Of a stretch of 32,697 nucleotides of DNA, positions 24,578-32,240 are shown in pieces. The stretch is from NCBI GenBank assembly GCA_947629975.1, contig CANRFU010000017.1, positions 1-32,697 of the forward strand. The letters run 5' to 3'. The first letter of the stretch is position 1. Every line of letters starts with the position of its first letter. The translations under genes and the position numbers were made by a program. The notes under the pieces were generated by a model that saw only the letters and a program-made list of their open reading frames with translations, was not told the DNA's origin and made no database searches. This DNA comes from an uncultured Oscillospiraceae bacterium. GTDB taxonomy: Bacteria > Bacillota > Clostridia > Oscillospirales > Oscillospiraceae.

Positions 24578-25603
24578 TCAGGCTTCGGCCGCGACCGACC
24601 GGATGAACAGCCGGGCCAGGTCCAGGATGTGCTCCGCGTCGTCCAGGCTGCACACGCTGCTTGGGGCGTGGAGATAGCGCACGGCGGCGGAGATGCCGGC
24701 CACCCGGACGCCGGACTTGGTGCGCTGGATGGTGCGGCCGTCTGTGCCGCCGGCCACATAGTGCTTCATCTGCCAGGGGATGTGGTTGGCCTCTGCCAGG
24801 GCGCGGAGCCGCTCGAACAGCGCCCGGTCGTAGATGGTGCCGTTGTCCATCCAGGACAGCACCGGCCCCTTTCCGGGAGAACACACCTGCCGGCTGGGGT
24901 CCAGGGCGGGGGTGTCGGCGGCGGTGGTGCCCTCCAGCACCAGGGCGATCTCCGGGGTGACGGAGAAGGCCGTGCCAAAGGCCCCCCGGGTCCCTACCTC
25001 CTCCTGGACGGTGAAGACAAAGGTGCAGTCCATGGGCAGGTCCTCCTCCAGCAGCTTCACCAGGGCGGCGCAGCCCACCCGGTCGTCGATGGCCTTGGCC
25101 TTGAGCATATGGTCTCCGAACTCCACAACGTCGCCGGCGAACACGCAGCAGTCGCCGATCTCCACCCGGGAGAGGGCCTCCTCCCGGTCCCTGGCGCCGA
25201 TGTCGATATAATACTCCTTCAGCGGGGGGACTTTTTTTCGCTCCTCGGCGGTGGTCAGGTGGATGGGTTTCAGCCCGACGATCCCGGGGACGCGGCTGTC
25301 ACCGATCTCCACCCGTTTGCCCAGCAGCACCCGCCGGTCGATGCCGCCCACGCAGCCGAATTTCAGGCAGCCGTCTTCGGTGATGGACTTGACGATGAGA
25401 CCCACCTCGTCCATGTGGGCGGAGAGCATCAGCCTGTTCCCGGTGGACTTCGCGCCCTTTTTGAACACGATCAGGCTGCCCATGGCGTCCACCCGGAGGC
25501 TGTCGGCGTATGGGTGGGCCCGTTCGATCAGATAGCTGCGCACCTCGTCCTCAAAGGAGGACACGCCGGAGAGGGCGCACAAGGTTTTCAGGGTATTCAC
25601 CAT
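24578..25603 (-). CDS. M42-family metallo-aminopeptidase (second of three)
   Basis: A 341-aa M42 peptidase. Zinc-site motifs are LSAHMDEVGLIV, KAIDDRVGC, TVQEEVGTRGA, VLEGTTAADTP and a C-terminal Y-L-H-A-P segment. The catalytic Glu pair is intact. It is more distant from the third copy than a recent duplicate would be. Its ATG overlaps the stop of the first M42 gene by seven bases and follows GGAGGGCGG, so translation is probably coupled. Confidence 0.9.
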   Translation of the reverse strand: MVNTLKTLCALSGVSSFEDEVRSYLIERAHPYADSLRVDAMGSLIVFKKGAKSTGNRLMLSAHMDEVGLIVKSITEDGCLKFGCVGGIDRRVLLGKRVEIGDSRVPGIVGLKPIHLTTAEERKKVPPLKEYYIDIGARDREEALSRVEIGDCCVFAGDVVEFGDHMLKAKAIDDRVGCAALVKLLEEDLPMDCTFVFTVQEEVGTRGAFGTAFSVTPEIALVLEGTTAADTPALDPSRQVCSPGKGPVLSWMDNGTIYDRALFERLRALAEANHIPWQMKHYVAGGTDGRTIQRTKSGVRVAGISAAVRYLHAPSSVCSLDDAEHILDLARLFIRSVAAEA

Positions 25604-26637
25604 TGGGGGCCGCCCTCCTTCCCGATGTCCAGCGCGAAGGCGGCCAGCAGCTTCGCGGTCTCCTCGATATCGCTGAGTTCCACCACCTCCACGGGGGTGT
25701 GCATATACTTCTCCGGAATGGAGAGGACGGCGGTGGCGACGCCTTCGTTCGCCACCTGCATTTCCCAGCCGTTGGTGCCGGAGCTGCCTTCCATGACCTC
25801 CTTCTGGACCTCGATGCCGGCCTCTTTGGCCTTGTCCAGCAGCCGTCTGACCATCCAGCGGGCGCAGTTGGGGCCGATCCCTACGCAGGGGCCGCCGCCC
25901 ATGACAAAGCTCTCGCCCCTGGGGCTGTCCGGGGTGCGGCCAAAGGTCACGTCCACCGCCACGCAGTAGTCGGGCCGCAAGGCCTGGGCCGCCGTCTGGG
26001 CCCCCATGCCGCCGACCTCCTCCCGGGTGCTGCCCAGGATATAGAGGTCCGCGTCCAGATCGCTGTCCTTCAAAAGCTCCGCCGCCCGGAGCAGCGCGGC
26101 AAAGCAGGCGCGGTCATCCATCGATTTCCCGCAGATCTGCCGCTCTCCCAGCGGAATGGTCTCAGCACGGAATACGATGGGAGTGCCGATGGGGATCAGC
26201 CGCTCCACCTCCTCCTGCGTCAGGCCCACGTCCAGAAAGATATCGTCAAAGTCAGGGGCTTTGTCCCGGTCCTCCGGCCTCAGAACGTGGGGCGGCAGGC
26301 AGGCCGCCACCCCAAGCATGGGCGGGTCGGTGAGCACCATCAGTTCCCGGTCGGGCAGCATCCGGGGATCCACCCCGCCGATGGGCCGGAAGCGCAGGAA
26401 GCCGTCTTTGCGGCCGGTAACCACCATGCCGATCTCGTCCAGGTGGGCGTCCAGCAGCAGGCGCTTTGCGCCGGGTCTGCCGCACCGGCGCACCCCGATG
26501 AGGTTTCCCAGCCGGTCGGTCCACACCTCGTCCACCAGCGGCTCCAGCAGCTCCCTGGCCGCCTCCACGGCGGGCCGCTCAAAGCCGGAGGGCGCGCCCA
26601 GGCCGCAGAGCCGTTTCAATACAGCTTCGATTTCCAA
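25597..26637 (-). CDS. M42-family metallo-aminopeptidase (first of three)
   Basis: A 346-aa M42 peptidase directly after murD. Motifs: LLDAHLDEIGMVV, KSMDDRACFAALL, GSTREEVGGMGA, AVDVTFGRTPDS and EKYMHTPVEVVEL, the last holding the C-terminal zinc His. The start is uncertain. GTG at 26646 is only one base from GGAG; TTG at 26637 is ten bases from it and is used here. The gap to murD is 23 bases without a terminator. Three adjacent, non-identical M42 genes suggest hetero-oligomers or different peptide preferences; this is inference. Confidence 0.85.
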   Translation of the reverse strand: MEIEAVLKRLCGLGAPSGFERPAVEAARELLEPLVDEVWTDRLGNLIGVRRCGRPGAKRLLLDAHLDEIGMVVTGRKDGFLRFRPIGGVDPRMLPDRELMVLTDPPMLGVAACLPPHVLRPEDRDKAPDFDDIFLDVGLTQEEVERLIPIGTPIVFRAETIPLGERQICGKSMDDRACFAALLRAAELLKDSDLDADLYILGSTREEVGGMGAQTAAQALRPDYCVAVDVTFGRTPDSPRGESFVMGGGPCVGIGPNCARWMVRRLLDKAKEAGIEVQKEVMEGSSGTNGWEMQVANEGVATAVLSIPEKYMHTPVEVVELSDIEETAKLLAAFALDIGKEGGPQW

Positions 26638-26660
26638 ATGGTCCACGCTCCAGTATTTTC

Positions 26661-28040
26661 TTAGTTCAGCTCGTTCACAAACCGCTTGAAGGCGTTGCCC
26701 CGCTCCATGAAGTTCTTGAACTGATCGAACGAGGCGCTGGCCGGCGACAGGATGACCACATCCCCCGGCTGGGCCATCTCTTTGGCCCGGTCCACCGCCG
26801 CTTTCAGGTCGGCGCACTCCACGATGGGCAGCGCCGCGGCATCGTATCCGGGCGTCTCCAAAACAGCCGCCTTGATCTTCAGAGCGGTATCGCCTGTCAA
26901 GATAAGAGCCTTTACATGTTCGACGATCTCCGGGCCAATGACCGTGTAGTCCAGATGCTTGTCGTAGCCGCCGGCAATCAGGATCAGCTTTTGATCGAAT
27001 GAGCGCAGCCCCGCGATGGTCCGGGTGGGGCTGGAGGCGATGGAGTCGTTGTAGTATTTGACCCCGTCCAGTTCTCTGACGAACTCGATGCGGTGCTCCA
27101 CACCGCCGAATGTACGGGCGTAGTCCCGGATGACCTCATCTGGCACGATGGCGTCCACCGCGGCGATGGCCGCCATGTAGTTCTCCAGGTTGTGGAGGCC
27201 GGGCAGGCGGATCTCTTCGGCGGACAGCACCGGCCGGCCGCCGTGCATCACCATGCCGTTTTTCAGATACACCCCGCGCTCCAGCGGTTTGCGCCGGCTG
27301 AACAGGGTCACATCTCCCCTGGCCTCCCGGGCGAAGGCGGCGGTGATGTCGTTGTCGGCGTTGAGCACCACCAGGTCCCCCGCCTCCTGCCAGGCAAAGA
27401 TGTTCCGCTTGGCGGAGATGTACTCCTCCATCCCCTTGTGGACGTCCAGGTGGTTGGGCGACACGTTGGTGACCACGGCGATGCCGGGGCTCTGCCGCAT
27501 GGTGAGCAGCTGGAAGGAGGACAGCTCAAGGACCACCATATCGTCGGGGCGGATGTCGTCCACCTCACAGAGCAGCGGGTGGCCGATGTTGCCGCCCACA
27601 AATACCCGGTAGCCCGCCGCCTCCAGCAGACCGGCGATGATGGTAGTGGTGGTGGTCTTGCCGTCGGAACCCGTCACCGCGATGACCTTGCAGGGGCACA
27701 GGGCCATGAAGGTCTCCATCTCAGAGGTGAGGCGGGCGCCCCCCTCAACGGCCTTCACCAGCTGGGGCAGATCCGGCCTCATCCCGGGCGTGCGGAAAAT
27801 CACGTCAACGCCCTCCAGATGATCCAGATAGTCCGGGCCGAGAGCGGTTTTCAGCCCCCTGGCCTCCAGCTTTTCGATGAGGCCGCCGAAATCGGCCCGC
27901 TGGCGCCTGTCGCAGGCCAGTACATTGACGCCGCCCTCCAGCAGCCGCTCAATGAGCGGGGTGTTGGACACGCCGATTCCGATGACCGCCACCCGCTTAT
28001 CCTTGAGCAGTTCCATATATCGTCCCAGGATCGAATCCAA
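26661..28040 (-). CDS. murD: UDP-N-acetylmuramoyl-L-alanine--D-glutamate ligase
   Basis: MurD adds D-glutamate to UDP-MurNAc-L-Ala in the cytoplasmic stage of peptidoglycan synthesis. The 459-aa product has the N-terminal Rossmann domain (RVAVIGIGVSN), the ATP loop VTGSDGKTT (122-130), the Mur ligase signature NVSPNHLDVH with GMEEYISAKRNIF, and the C-terminal ligand domain (VEHRIEFV, YNDSIASSPTRT). TTG at 28040 is the start, with AAGGAGG eight bases upstream. It is not in the usual dcw cluster but heads a series with M42 peptidase genes. Its promoter is back to back with that of rnpB. Confidence 0.95.
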   Translation of the reverse strand: MDSILGRYMELLKDKRVAVIGIGVSNTPLIERLLEGGVNVLACDRRQRADFGGLIEKLEARGLKTALGPDYLDHLEGVDVIFRTPGMRPDLPQLVKAVEGGARLTSEMETFMALCPCKVIAVTGSDGKTTTTTIIAGLLEAAGYRVFVGGNIGHPLLCEVDDIRPDDMVVLELSSFQLLTMRQSPGIAVVTNVSPNHLDVHKGMEEYISAKRNIFAWQEAGDLVVLNADNDITAAFAREARGDVTLFSRRKPLERGVYLKNGMVMHGGRPVLSAEEIRLPGLHNLENYMAAIAAVDAIVPDEVIRDYARTFGGVEHRIEFVRELDGVKYYNDSIASSPTRTIAGLRSFDQKLILIAGGYDKHLDYTVIGPEIVEHVKALILTGDTALKIKAAVLETPGYDAAALPIVECADLKAAVDRAKEMAQPGDVVILSPASASFDQFKNFMERGNAFKRFVNELN

Positions 28041-28113
28041 AACTGTTGCCTCCTTAACCGTCGATTCCGTCCCGCCGGGGCAGGGAAATTCTTCCGAATG
28101 GGTATGCTAAGCT

Positions 28114-28142
28114 ATTATACCCCATCATTTCGCATTTGACAA
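28114..28142 (-). promoter_or_regulatory. Promoter of murD, overlapping the rnpB -35
   Basis: On the minus strand TTGTCA (28142-28137), a 17-base spacer and a perfect TATAAT (28119-28114) lie about 75 bases before the murD start. Its -35 occupies almost the same bases as the -35 of the opposing rnpB promoter. Confidence 0.85.
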
Positions 28143-28164
28143 TCACGGAAAATTGAAGTATCAT
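28136..28164 (+). promoter_or_regulatory. Promoter of rnpB
   Basis: A perfect TTGACA (28136-28141), a 17-base spacer and TATCAT (28159-28164) place the transcription start about 28171-28172, just where the P1 helix of the RNase P RNA begins. Confidence 0.9.
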
Positions 28165-28171
28165 CATTTTT

Positions 28172-28622
28172 GCAAGTAAGCTGGACAGCCGCGCGGGCGG
28201 GGCGAAAGGCCCGTCCGTGAGGAAAGTCCGGGCTCCGCAGGGCAAGGATAACGGGTAACACCCGCCGGGGGCGACCCCAGGAAAAGTGCAACAGAAATAG
28301 ACTACCTCCCCCCAAAGGGGCCCCCGCAAAAACGTAAGTTTTTGTGGGGAGAGGAGATGCAGCGAAATGAGCGAGCTTTGGCGTTTGCGCCGAAGTGAGC
28401 GATATGGAGCTTGCATCCACGAGGAAAAGGTGGAAAGGTGGGGCAAGAGCCCACCCGATGGCGTGGAAGCGCCCATCGCTGTAAACTCTATCCGGAGCAA
28501 CGCCGTGGAGGGACACGAGGCCGGCCCGGCCGTCCCGGGGAGGCGGCTTGAGCGCGTCGGCGACGGCGCGTCGAGATAGATGGCTGTCTTAAAGGACAGA
28601 ACCCGGCTTACAGGCTTGCTTG
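28172..28622 (+). ncRNA. rnpB: RNase P RNA (class A type)
   Basis: The catalytic RNA of RNase P, which trims tRNA 5' ends. Conserved segments in order: GAGGAAAGTCCGGGCTCC near 28218, AACAGAAATAGACTACC near 28290, GGTGGAAAGGTGGGGCAAGAG near 28429, GTAAACTCTATCCGGAGCAA near 28481, AGATAGATGGCTGTC near 28574, and ACAGAACCCGGCTTACAG near 28596. P1 is formed by 28172-28181 with 28613-28622. At about 451 nt it is longer than the usual 350-400. The extra length lies in about 28315-28425, where P12 is expected, and contains two additional strong hairpins. Ends are taken from the P1 pairing and may be off by a few bases. Confidence 0.95.
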
Positions 28623-28625
28623 CGC

Positions 28626-28660
28626 CAAAAAAGAGGACGCCGAGAGGCGCCCTCTTTTTT
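28626..28660. terminator. Bidirectional terminator between rnpB and degV
   Basis: A 9-bp stem with one A-C mismatch (GAGGACGCC / GGCGCCCTC) and loop GAGA is flanked by A6 and T7, so it can end rnpB rightward and the marR-degV transcript leftward. Confidence 0.88.
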
Positions 28661-28682
28661 TCGGCCTGCGTTGGGCTGTATC

Positions 28683-29531
28683 CTATTCTTTTGCGAAAAA
28701 GGCCACGCCCACCGCTCCGGGCCCCGCGTGGGTGCCGATGGTACTGCCGATGGCGGTGACGGGCAGTTCGGCCAGATGGCCCTCCCACAGGGGGCGGCTG
28801 CCGTCGATGTAGCTCTGCAGCAGGGTATCGTCGGTCCCGGAGTAGACCAGCATCACAGGCAGGTCAAACTCCACCCCGCGTCTGGCCACGAACTGGGTGA
28901 GCAGGTTATCGCTCTGCCTGGTCCCCCTGGCCTTTCCCAGGACCTTGATCTCCCCGTTCTCAACGGCGATCACGGGCTTGATGTTCAAAATGGTGCCGGC
29001 GATTCCAGCGGCCCTGGACAGACGTCCGCCCTTCATCAGATACTCCAGGGTGTCCACCCGGGCCAGCAGGCAGACGCGGCTCTTGATCCGCTCAAGCTCC
29101 GCGGCGATCTCTCCGGCGGACATTCCCCTGTCCCGCAGGCGGAGGGCGTACCGCAGCAGGATGTTCTGGCCCGCGGTGACGCTGCCGCTGTCCACCACGT
29201 ATACCCTGCCCTCGTACTCGCCGGCGGCGACGGCGGCGCTCTGAGCGGTGCCGGACAGCTTCCCCGAAATGGTGACGACCACCGCCTCGTCCCCGGCCTC
29301 CGCCGCCGCTTTGAATACGGGTTCGAACTCCGCCGGAGTGATCTGGCTCGTGGTGGGCAGCGATTTGCAGGTCTTCAGCCTCGCATAGAGCTCCGGCGCC
29401 TGAAGGGTCACGCCGTCCAGATACACTTCGCCGTCAATGATAGTCTTTAACGGCAGGACAGTGATCCCCAGTTTTTTTGCCTCCGCCTGGGTCATGTCAC
29501 AGGCGGAATCACTGATCAATTTCACTCTCAT
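28683..29531 (-). CDS. DegV family protein (fatty-acid-binding, FakB-like)
   Basis: A 282-aa DegV/EDD-fold protein. These bind one long-chain fatty acid and, as FakB, present it to the kinase FakA. Motifs: ISDSACDM at the N-terminus, LPTTSQ (Ser62 near the ligand carboxylate), ISGKLSGT, VDSGSVTAGQ, LEYLMKGGRLS and C-terminal GTHAGPGAVG. No FakA gene is nearby. The ATG lies inside the marR 3' end, a 23-base overlap, with AGGAG ten bases upstream, so the two are probably coupled. Confidence 0.9.
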   Translation of the reverse strand: MRVKLISDSACDMTQAEAKKLGITVLPLKTIIDGEVYLDGVTLQAPELYARLKTCKSLPTTSQITPAEFEPVFKAAAEAGDEAVVVTISGKLSGTAQSAAVAAGEYEGRVYVVDSGSVTAGQNILLRYALRLRDRGMSAGEIAAELERIKSRVCLLARVDTLEYLMKGGRLSRAAGIAGTILNIKPVIAVENGEIKVLGKARGTRQSDNLLTQFVARRGVEFDLPVMLVYSGTDDTLLQSYIDGSRPLWEGHLAELPVTAIGSTIGTHAGPGAVGVAFFAKE

Positions 29532-30000
29532 GGTCGATGATCTCCTGAATCTGATTGGTTTCCGTGAGGGTGCGAAAGCCCTCCGCCAAAGTGGACAGCG
29601 TTCGGTAGAACACCGCCAGATCGTCCGTTGGGATACTCCCGCTGACGGAGCGCTGGATATCGCTGACCACGGCGGAGATGATGCGGGCCAGCCGCTCCCC
29701 TTTCTCCGTCAGCTTCAGCTTCCAGCCGTAGCGCCGGCGGCCGGTGTCCTCGGGCGCGCAGACGATGCCCTGTTGGAACAGGTCGTCCAGTTCCCGGGAG
29801 ACCAGGCTTCGGTCCGTCCGCCCGGCGGCGGCCAGTTCCGAGGCGGACAGTCCCTCCGGGTGGCTGTTCAGCAGATAGAGCCAGACCACATGGACCCCTT
29901 TCAACCCGAGCTGCGCGGTGTACCGCGCCTTCAGTTTTTGAATATCCCCATGGACCTCCGCGATCAACGCGGAGAATTCCTCGAACCGTTCCTGCTCCAT
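29509..30000 (-). CDS. MarR-family transcriptional regulator
   Basis: A 163-aa winged-helix regulator. The core is GVHVVWLYLLNSHPEGLSASELAAAG, then RTDRSLVSRELDDLFQQGIV and the wing EDTGRRRYGWKLKLTEKGERL, with dimerisation helices at both ends. The ligand is unknown. Because it is overlapped by the DegV gene it may control fatty-acid-binding functions as FabT-type MarR proteins do; that is inference. ATG at 30000 is chosen because GAGGGGG lies upstream; an in-frame start at 30033 lies at the promoter -10. Confidence 0.85.
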   Translation of the reverse strand: MEQERFEEFSALIAEVHGDIQKLKARYTAQLGLKGVHVVWLYLLNSHPEGLSASELAAAGRTDRSLVSRELDDLFQQGIVCAPEDTGRRRYGWKLKLTEKGERLARIISAVVSDIQRSVSGSIPTDDLAVFYRTLSTLAEGFRTLTETNQIQEIIDHESEIDQ

Positions 30001-30024
30001 TGCGGCCGCCCCCTCACGGTTGTG

Positions 30025-30053
30025 ATGATACACCTATATTGTTTACTTGTCAA
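30025..30053 (-). promoter_or_regulatory. Promoter of marR-degV
   Basis: On the minus strand a perfect TTGACA (30053-30048), a 17-base spacer and TATCAT (30030-30025) precede the marR ATG by 24 bases. TTG and CAA triplets in TTGACAAGTAAACAA, covering the -35, might be part of a MarR operator; that is weak. Confidence 0.8.
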
Positions 30054-30130
30054 CATTAGACCGAACTTTCACGCGGCCTGTGCCGGATCCCTCTGTCCGG
30101 AAGAGATCTTCAGATGACCGAAAAAAATGC

Positions 30131-30158
30131 TTGACAAACGGCGGAGTTTTGGTATAAT
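30131..30158 (+). promoter_or_regulatory. Promoter of tRNA-Gln
   Basis: TTGACA (30131-30136), a 16-base spacer and TATAAT (30153-30158) lie 30 bases upstream of the tRNA. Confidence 0.88.
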
Positions 30159-30187
30159 AACACTCGGCTCTGCAAGAGCGCGGACAT

Positions 30188-30261
30188 AGCGGATTAGTGT
30201 AATGGTAGCACACCAGACTCTGACTCTGTTTGTGAGGGTTCGAATCCTTCATCCGCTGCCA
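30188..30261 (+). tRNA. tRNA-Gln (anticodon CTG)
   Basis: The acceptor stem AGCGGAT pairs with ATCCGCT, with discriminator G and an encoded CCA. The anticodon arm has loop CTCTGAC, giving anticodon CTG, which reads CAG. The closing pair of the anticodon stem is a C-T mismatch. The T arm has GGTTCGAATCC. It lies next to an integrase gene, so its 3' end is a likely attachment site. Confidence 0.92.
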
Positions 30262-30263
30262 CC

Positions 30264-30300
30264 GGAACCCCCGGAGTTCTAAGGCTCCGGGGGTTATTTA
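30264..30300 (+). terminator. Terminator after tRNA-Gln
   Basis: An 11-bp stem AACCCCCGGAG / CTCCGGGGGTT (30266-30276 with 30285-30295) with an eight-base loop is followed by an A/T-rich tract (ATTTATAT). Confidence 0.78.
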
Positions 30301-30308
30301 TATCCGTT

Positions 30309-30329
30309 TGACCCTTACGCTGACCCTTA
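30309..30329. repeat. Two 9-bp direct repeats between tRNA-Gln and integrase gene
   Basis: TGACCCTTA occurs at 30309-30317 and 30321-30329, a 12-base period. Short direct repeats beside an integrase gene and its presumed attachment site often bind the integrase arm domain or excisionase. No matching experiment or second copy is visible here. Confidence 0.4.
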
Positions 30330-30338
30330 TGAAAAATT

Positions 30339-31526
30339 TTACAGTCCCTCAATGTACTTCTGCATGCGGTTCGCGCTGTCCTCTTTCATGCGCTCCGAGA
30401 CGTGTCCGTAGACATCCAGCGTGAAGGCCGCTGTGGCGTGCCCCAGGTTGCCCTGGACCGTTTTCACATCGTCGCCGTTTTGCAGGGAAAGGACCGCATA
30501 GGTATGCCGGAGGTCATGCACTCTGGCGTCAGGCGCGCCGACCTGCGCGGCGGCCTTTTTGAAGTGGAGGTAGGTGGTCTGGGGATAGAGATGGCTTCCC
30601 ATCTCGCTGGTGAACACAAAGGAGGTCTGACGCTCCTGTTCGCTCTTCCAGCCCTTCCACTCCCAGCCCGCTTTCAGGCGTTCCTCCGCTTGCCTCTGCC
30701 GCCAAGTCTTCAGCACGTCAAGCACGAATGGGGCGGGAGCAATGACGCGGGATCGGTCATTCTTCAGGGATGTAAAGGTAAATCCCCCTTCAGACAAGGG
30801 CCGCTGTTGGAGTTGTTTGCTGATGATCAGCCTCCGCTTTTCAAAGTCCACGCAGTCCCAGGTGAGGCCGATGGCCTCCGCCAGCCGAAGCCCTGTGAAC
30901 AGCACTACTTTGATCAGCGTGCCATAGCCGTCGTCACCGACCACGGCCAACAACGCGCTGATCTGGGCATCGGTCAAGGGCCGGATCTCCTTGCGCTCCA
31001 CGCGGGGCAGCGTGACCATCTCAGCCGGGTTGCGTCGCAGGTATTCCAACTTTACAGCGACTGAGAGACACTTGCTCAGGATGCCATGCACGTTTCGGAC
31101 GCTCTTGGAGTTCAGTGGTTTTTTCCCGCTGCTTCCCCGCAGAAGTGAGTTATAAAAGGACTGGATGCGGTGGGGGTCCAGCTGAGAGAGGGGAACGTGA
31201 CCCAGCGCGGGGAGAATATGGGCCTTAATCTGGGCCCTGTAATGCTTGACAGTGGACCACTTCTTGTCGAACATATAGTCCTCCAGCCAGATGGTCGTCC
31301 ATGCTTCCAGCGTCATCTTGTTGGGCTCAATGTAAGTCCCGTCATCCAGTTCGGCCGTGATCTGCGTCAGCTGCTCCCGAACCTCTTTTTGCGTCTTGCC
31401 ATAAATGGATCTTTGAATTTGTTTGCCGGTCGCAGGATCAAAGCCCGTGGTATAACGGGCCTCCCAGCGGCCGTCTTTTCTTTTCCGGATCGTTCCAGCG
31501 CCCTGGGCGCTTTTTTTGCGCGGCAT
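30339..31526 (-). CDS. Site-specific tyrosine integrase of a mobile element
   Basis: A 395-aa phage/ICE-type integrase. An N-terminal arm-DNA-binding domain (GAGTIRKRKDGRWEARYTTGFD ... IYGKTQKEVREQL) is followed by a core-binding SAM-like domain (about 70-165). The catalytic domain has Arg213 (TGLRLAEAIGL), His337-x-x-Arg340 (HDLRHTYA), His363 (LGHATAAFT) and the nucleophile Tyr373 (DVYGH). AAAGGAGG precedes the ATG. It faces tRNA-Gln 78 bases away and is preceded by an excisionase-like gene, the usual end layout of an integrative element. Cargo lies beyond the right edge, so the element type is unknown. Confidence 0.93.
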   Translation of the reverse strand: MPRKKSAQGAGTIRKRKDGRWEARYTTGFDPATGKQIQRSIYGKTQKEVREQLTQITAELDDGTYIEPNKMTLEAWTTIWLEDYMFDKKWSTVKHYRAQIKAHILPALGHVPLSQLDPHRIQSFYNSLLRGSSGKKPLNSKSVRNVHGILSKCLSVAVKLEYLRRNPAEMVTLPRVERKEIRPLTDAQISALLAVVGDDGYGTLIKVVLFTGLRLAEAIGLTWDCVDFEKRRLIISKQLQQRPLSEGGFTFTSLKNDRSRVIAPAPFVLDVLKTWRQRQAEERLKAGWEWKGWKSEQERQTSFVFTSEMGSHLYPQTTYLHFKKAAAQVGAPDARVHDLRHTYAVLSLQNGDDVKTVQGNLGHATAAFTLDVYGHVSERMKEDSANRMQKYIEGL

Positions 31527-31622
31527 AGTTCCTCCTTTCCGGGTGTTGGACCGATCCGCCGCGGTAAAGGTGAATGTATTGTACCCGACCGCGGCGGCCG
31601 GTTCAAGTCCGTATTTGTAAAT

Positions 31623-31811
31623 TCAGCGTGTAAGATAATCTACTAAAGCGTCTTTTGGGACACGGATCTGCCGCCCGATCCTGACGCTTCTGATCTGCCC
31701 GGACCGCACCAGCTCATAGGCGGTGTTCCTGCCGATGCCGAGAATGGGCATGAGGTCCTCTACCCGGAGGGTGAGGGGCAGGTCGTCGAAGGAGCGATAC
31801 TTAGTCTCCAA
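31623..31811 (-). CDS. Excisionase-like helix-turn-helix protein
   Basis: A 62-aa MerR-like/excisionase-family DNA-binding protein: LTLRVEDLMPILGIGRNTAYELVRSG followed by IRSVRIGRQIRVPKDALVDYL. Such proteins bend DNA at attachment sites and favour excision by the adjacent integrase. TTG at 31811 is chosen because GGGAGG lies seven bases upstream; a longer frame from 31835 would put that ribosome site inside the gene. It lies 96 bases upstream of the integrase gene, same strand. Confidence 0.85.
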   Translation of the reverse strand: METKYRSFDDLPLTLRVEDLMPILGIGRNTAYELVRSGQIRSVRIGRQIRVPKDALVDYLTR

Positions 31812-31970
31812 AGTGATACCTCCCAGCAGAGGCAATGTAAGCGTTCCTATTTCTGATGTTAGATTTCATATGATAAAGCCTCATTGTTTTCCTAGTTATG
31901 TTCAGCCGGCGCGTTGCAGCGCGGGCCGCGAGTGTTCTGCGATCCCTCCGGCCGGGATCGGGTATGCGAA

Positions 31971-32012
31971 CTCTCACGCTGCCGGACCGGCGCAGCGCCG
32001 GAGCGGTGAGAG
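31971..32012. repeat. Nested palindrome (possible cruciform)
   Basis: An outer CTCTCAC (31971-31977) / GTGAGAG (32006-32012) encloses an inner perfect CCGGCGC-A-GCGCCGG (31987-32001). There is no T-run, so a terminator is unlikely. Confidence 0.55.
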
Positions 32013-32182
32013 GTGAGGCCGTTTGCCAGCGGCCTCCGAGGTTGTCCACCCTACGTCCCCGCAAACCTCAAAGCGGGGAGGGTCAAAAGCTGATCGACTT
32101 CTTGTATGGCATCCGTTTCCCTGGCCGGTGGCTGGCAGGGCCGCTGGCTGCTCCCTATGAGCGGAAACACCTTCAAAAACGC

Positions 32183-32240
32183 AAAAAGAGAGTGCGAAAA
32201 GTCGTCAAAACATCAACGTCAACAAACTTTTCGCACTCTC
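32183..32240 (-). terminator. 15-bp perfect inverted repeat, terminator-like on minus strand
   Basis: GAGAGTGCGAAAAGT (32188-32202) and its exact complement (32226-32240) enclose a 23-base loop. On the minus strand the stem is followed by CTCTTTTTGC, so it could end a leftward transcript entering from the right. The loop is long for a simple terminator. Confidence 0.45.

Noticed and set aside
28367-28579. 70-codon open frame inside 28172-28622
   Set aside because: It lies wholly inside the RNase P RNA and shows no protein-like features.
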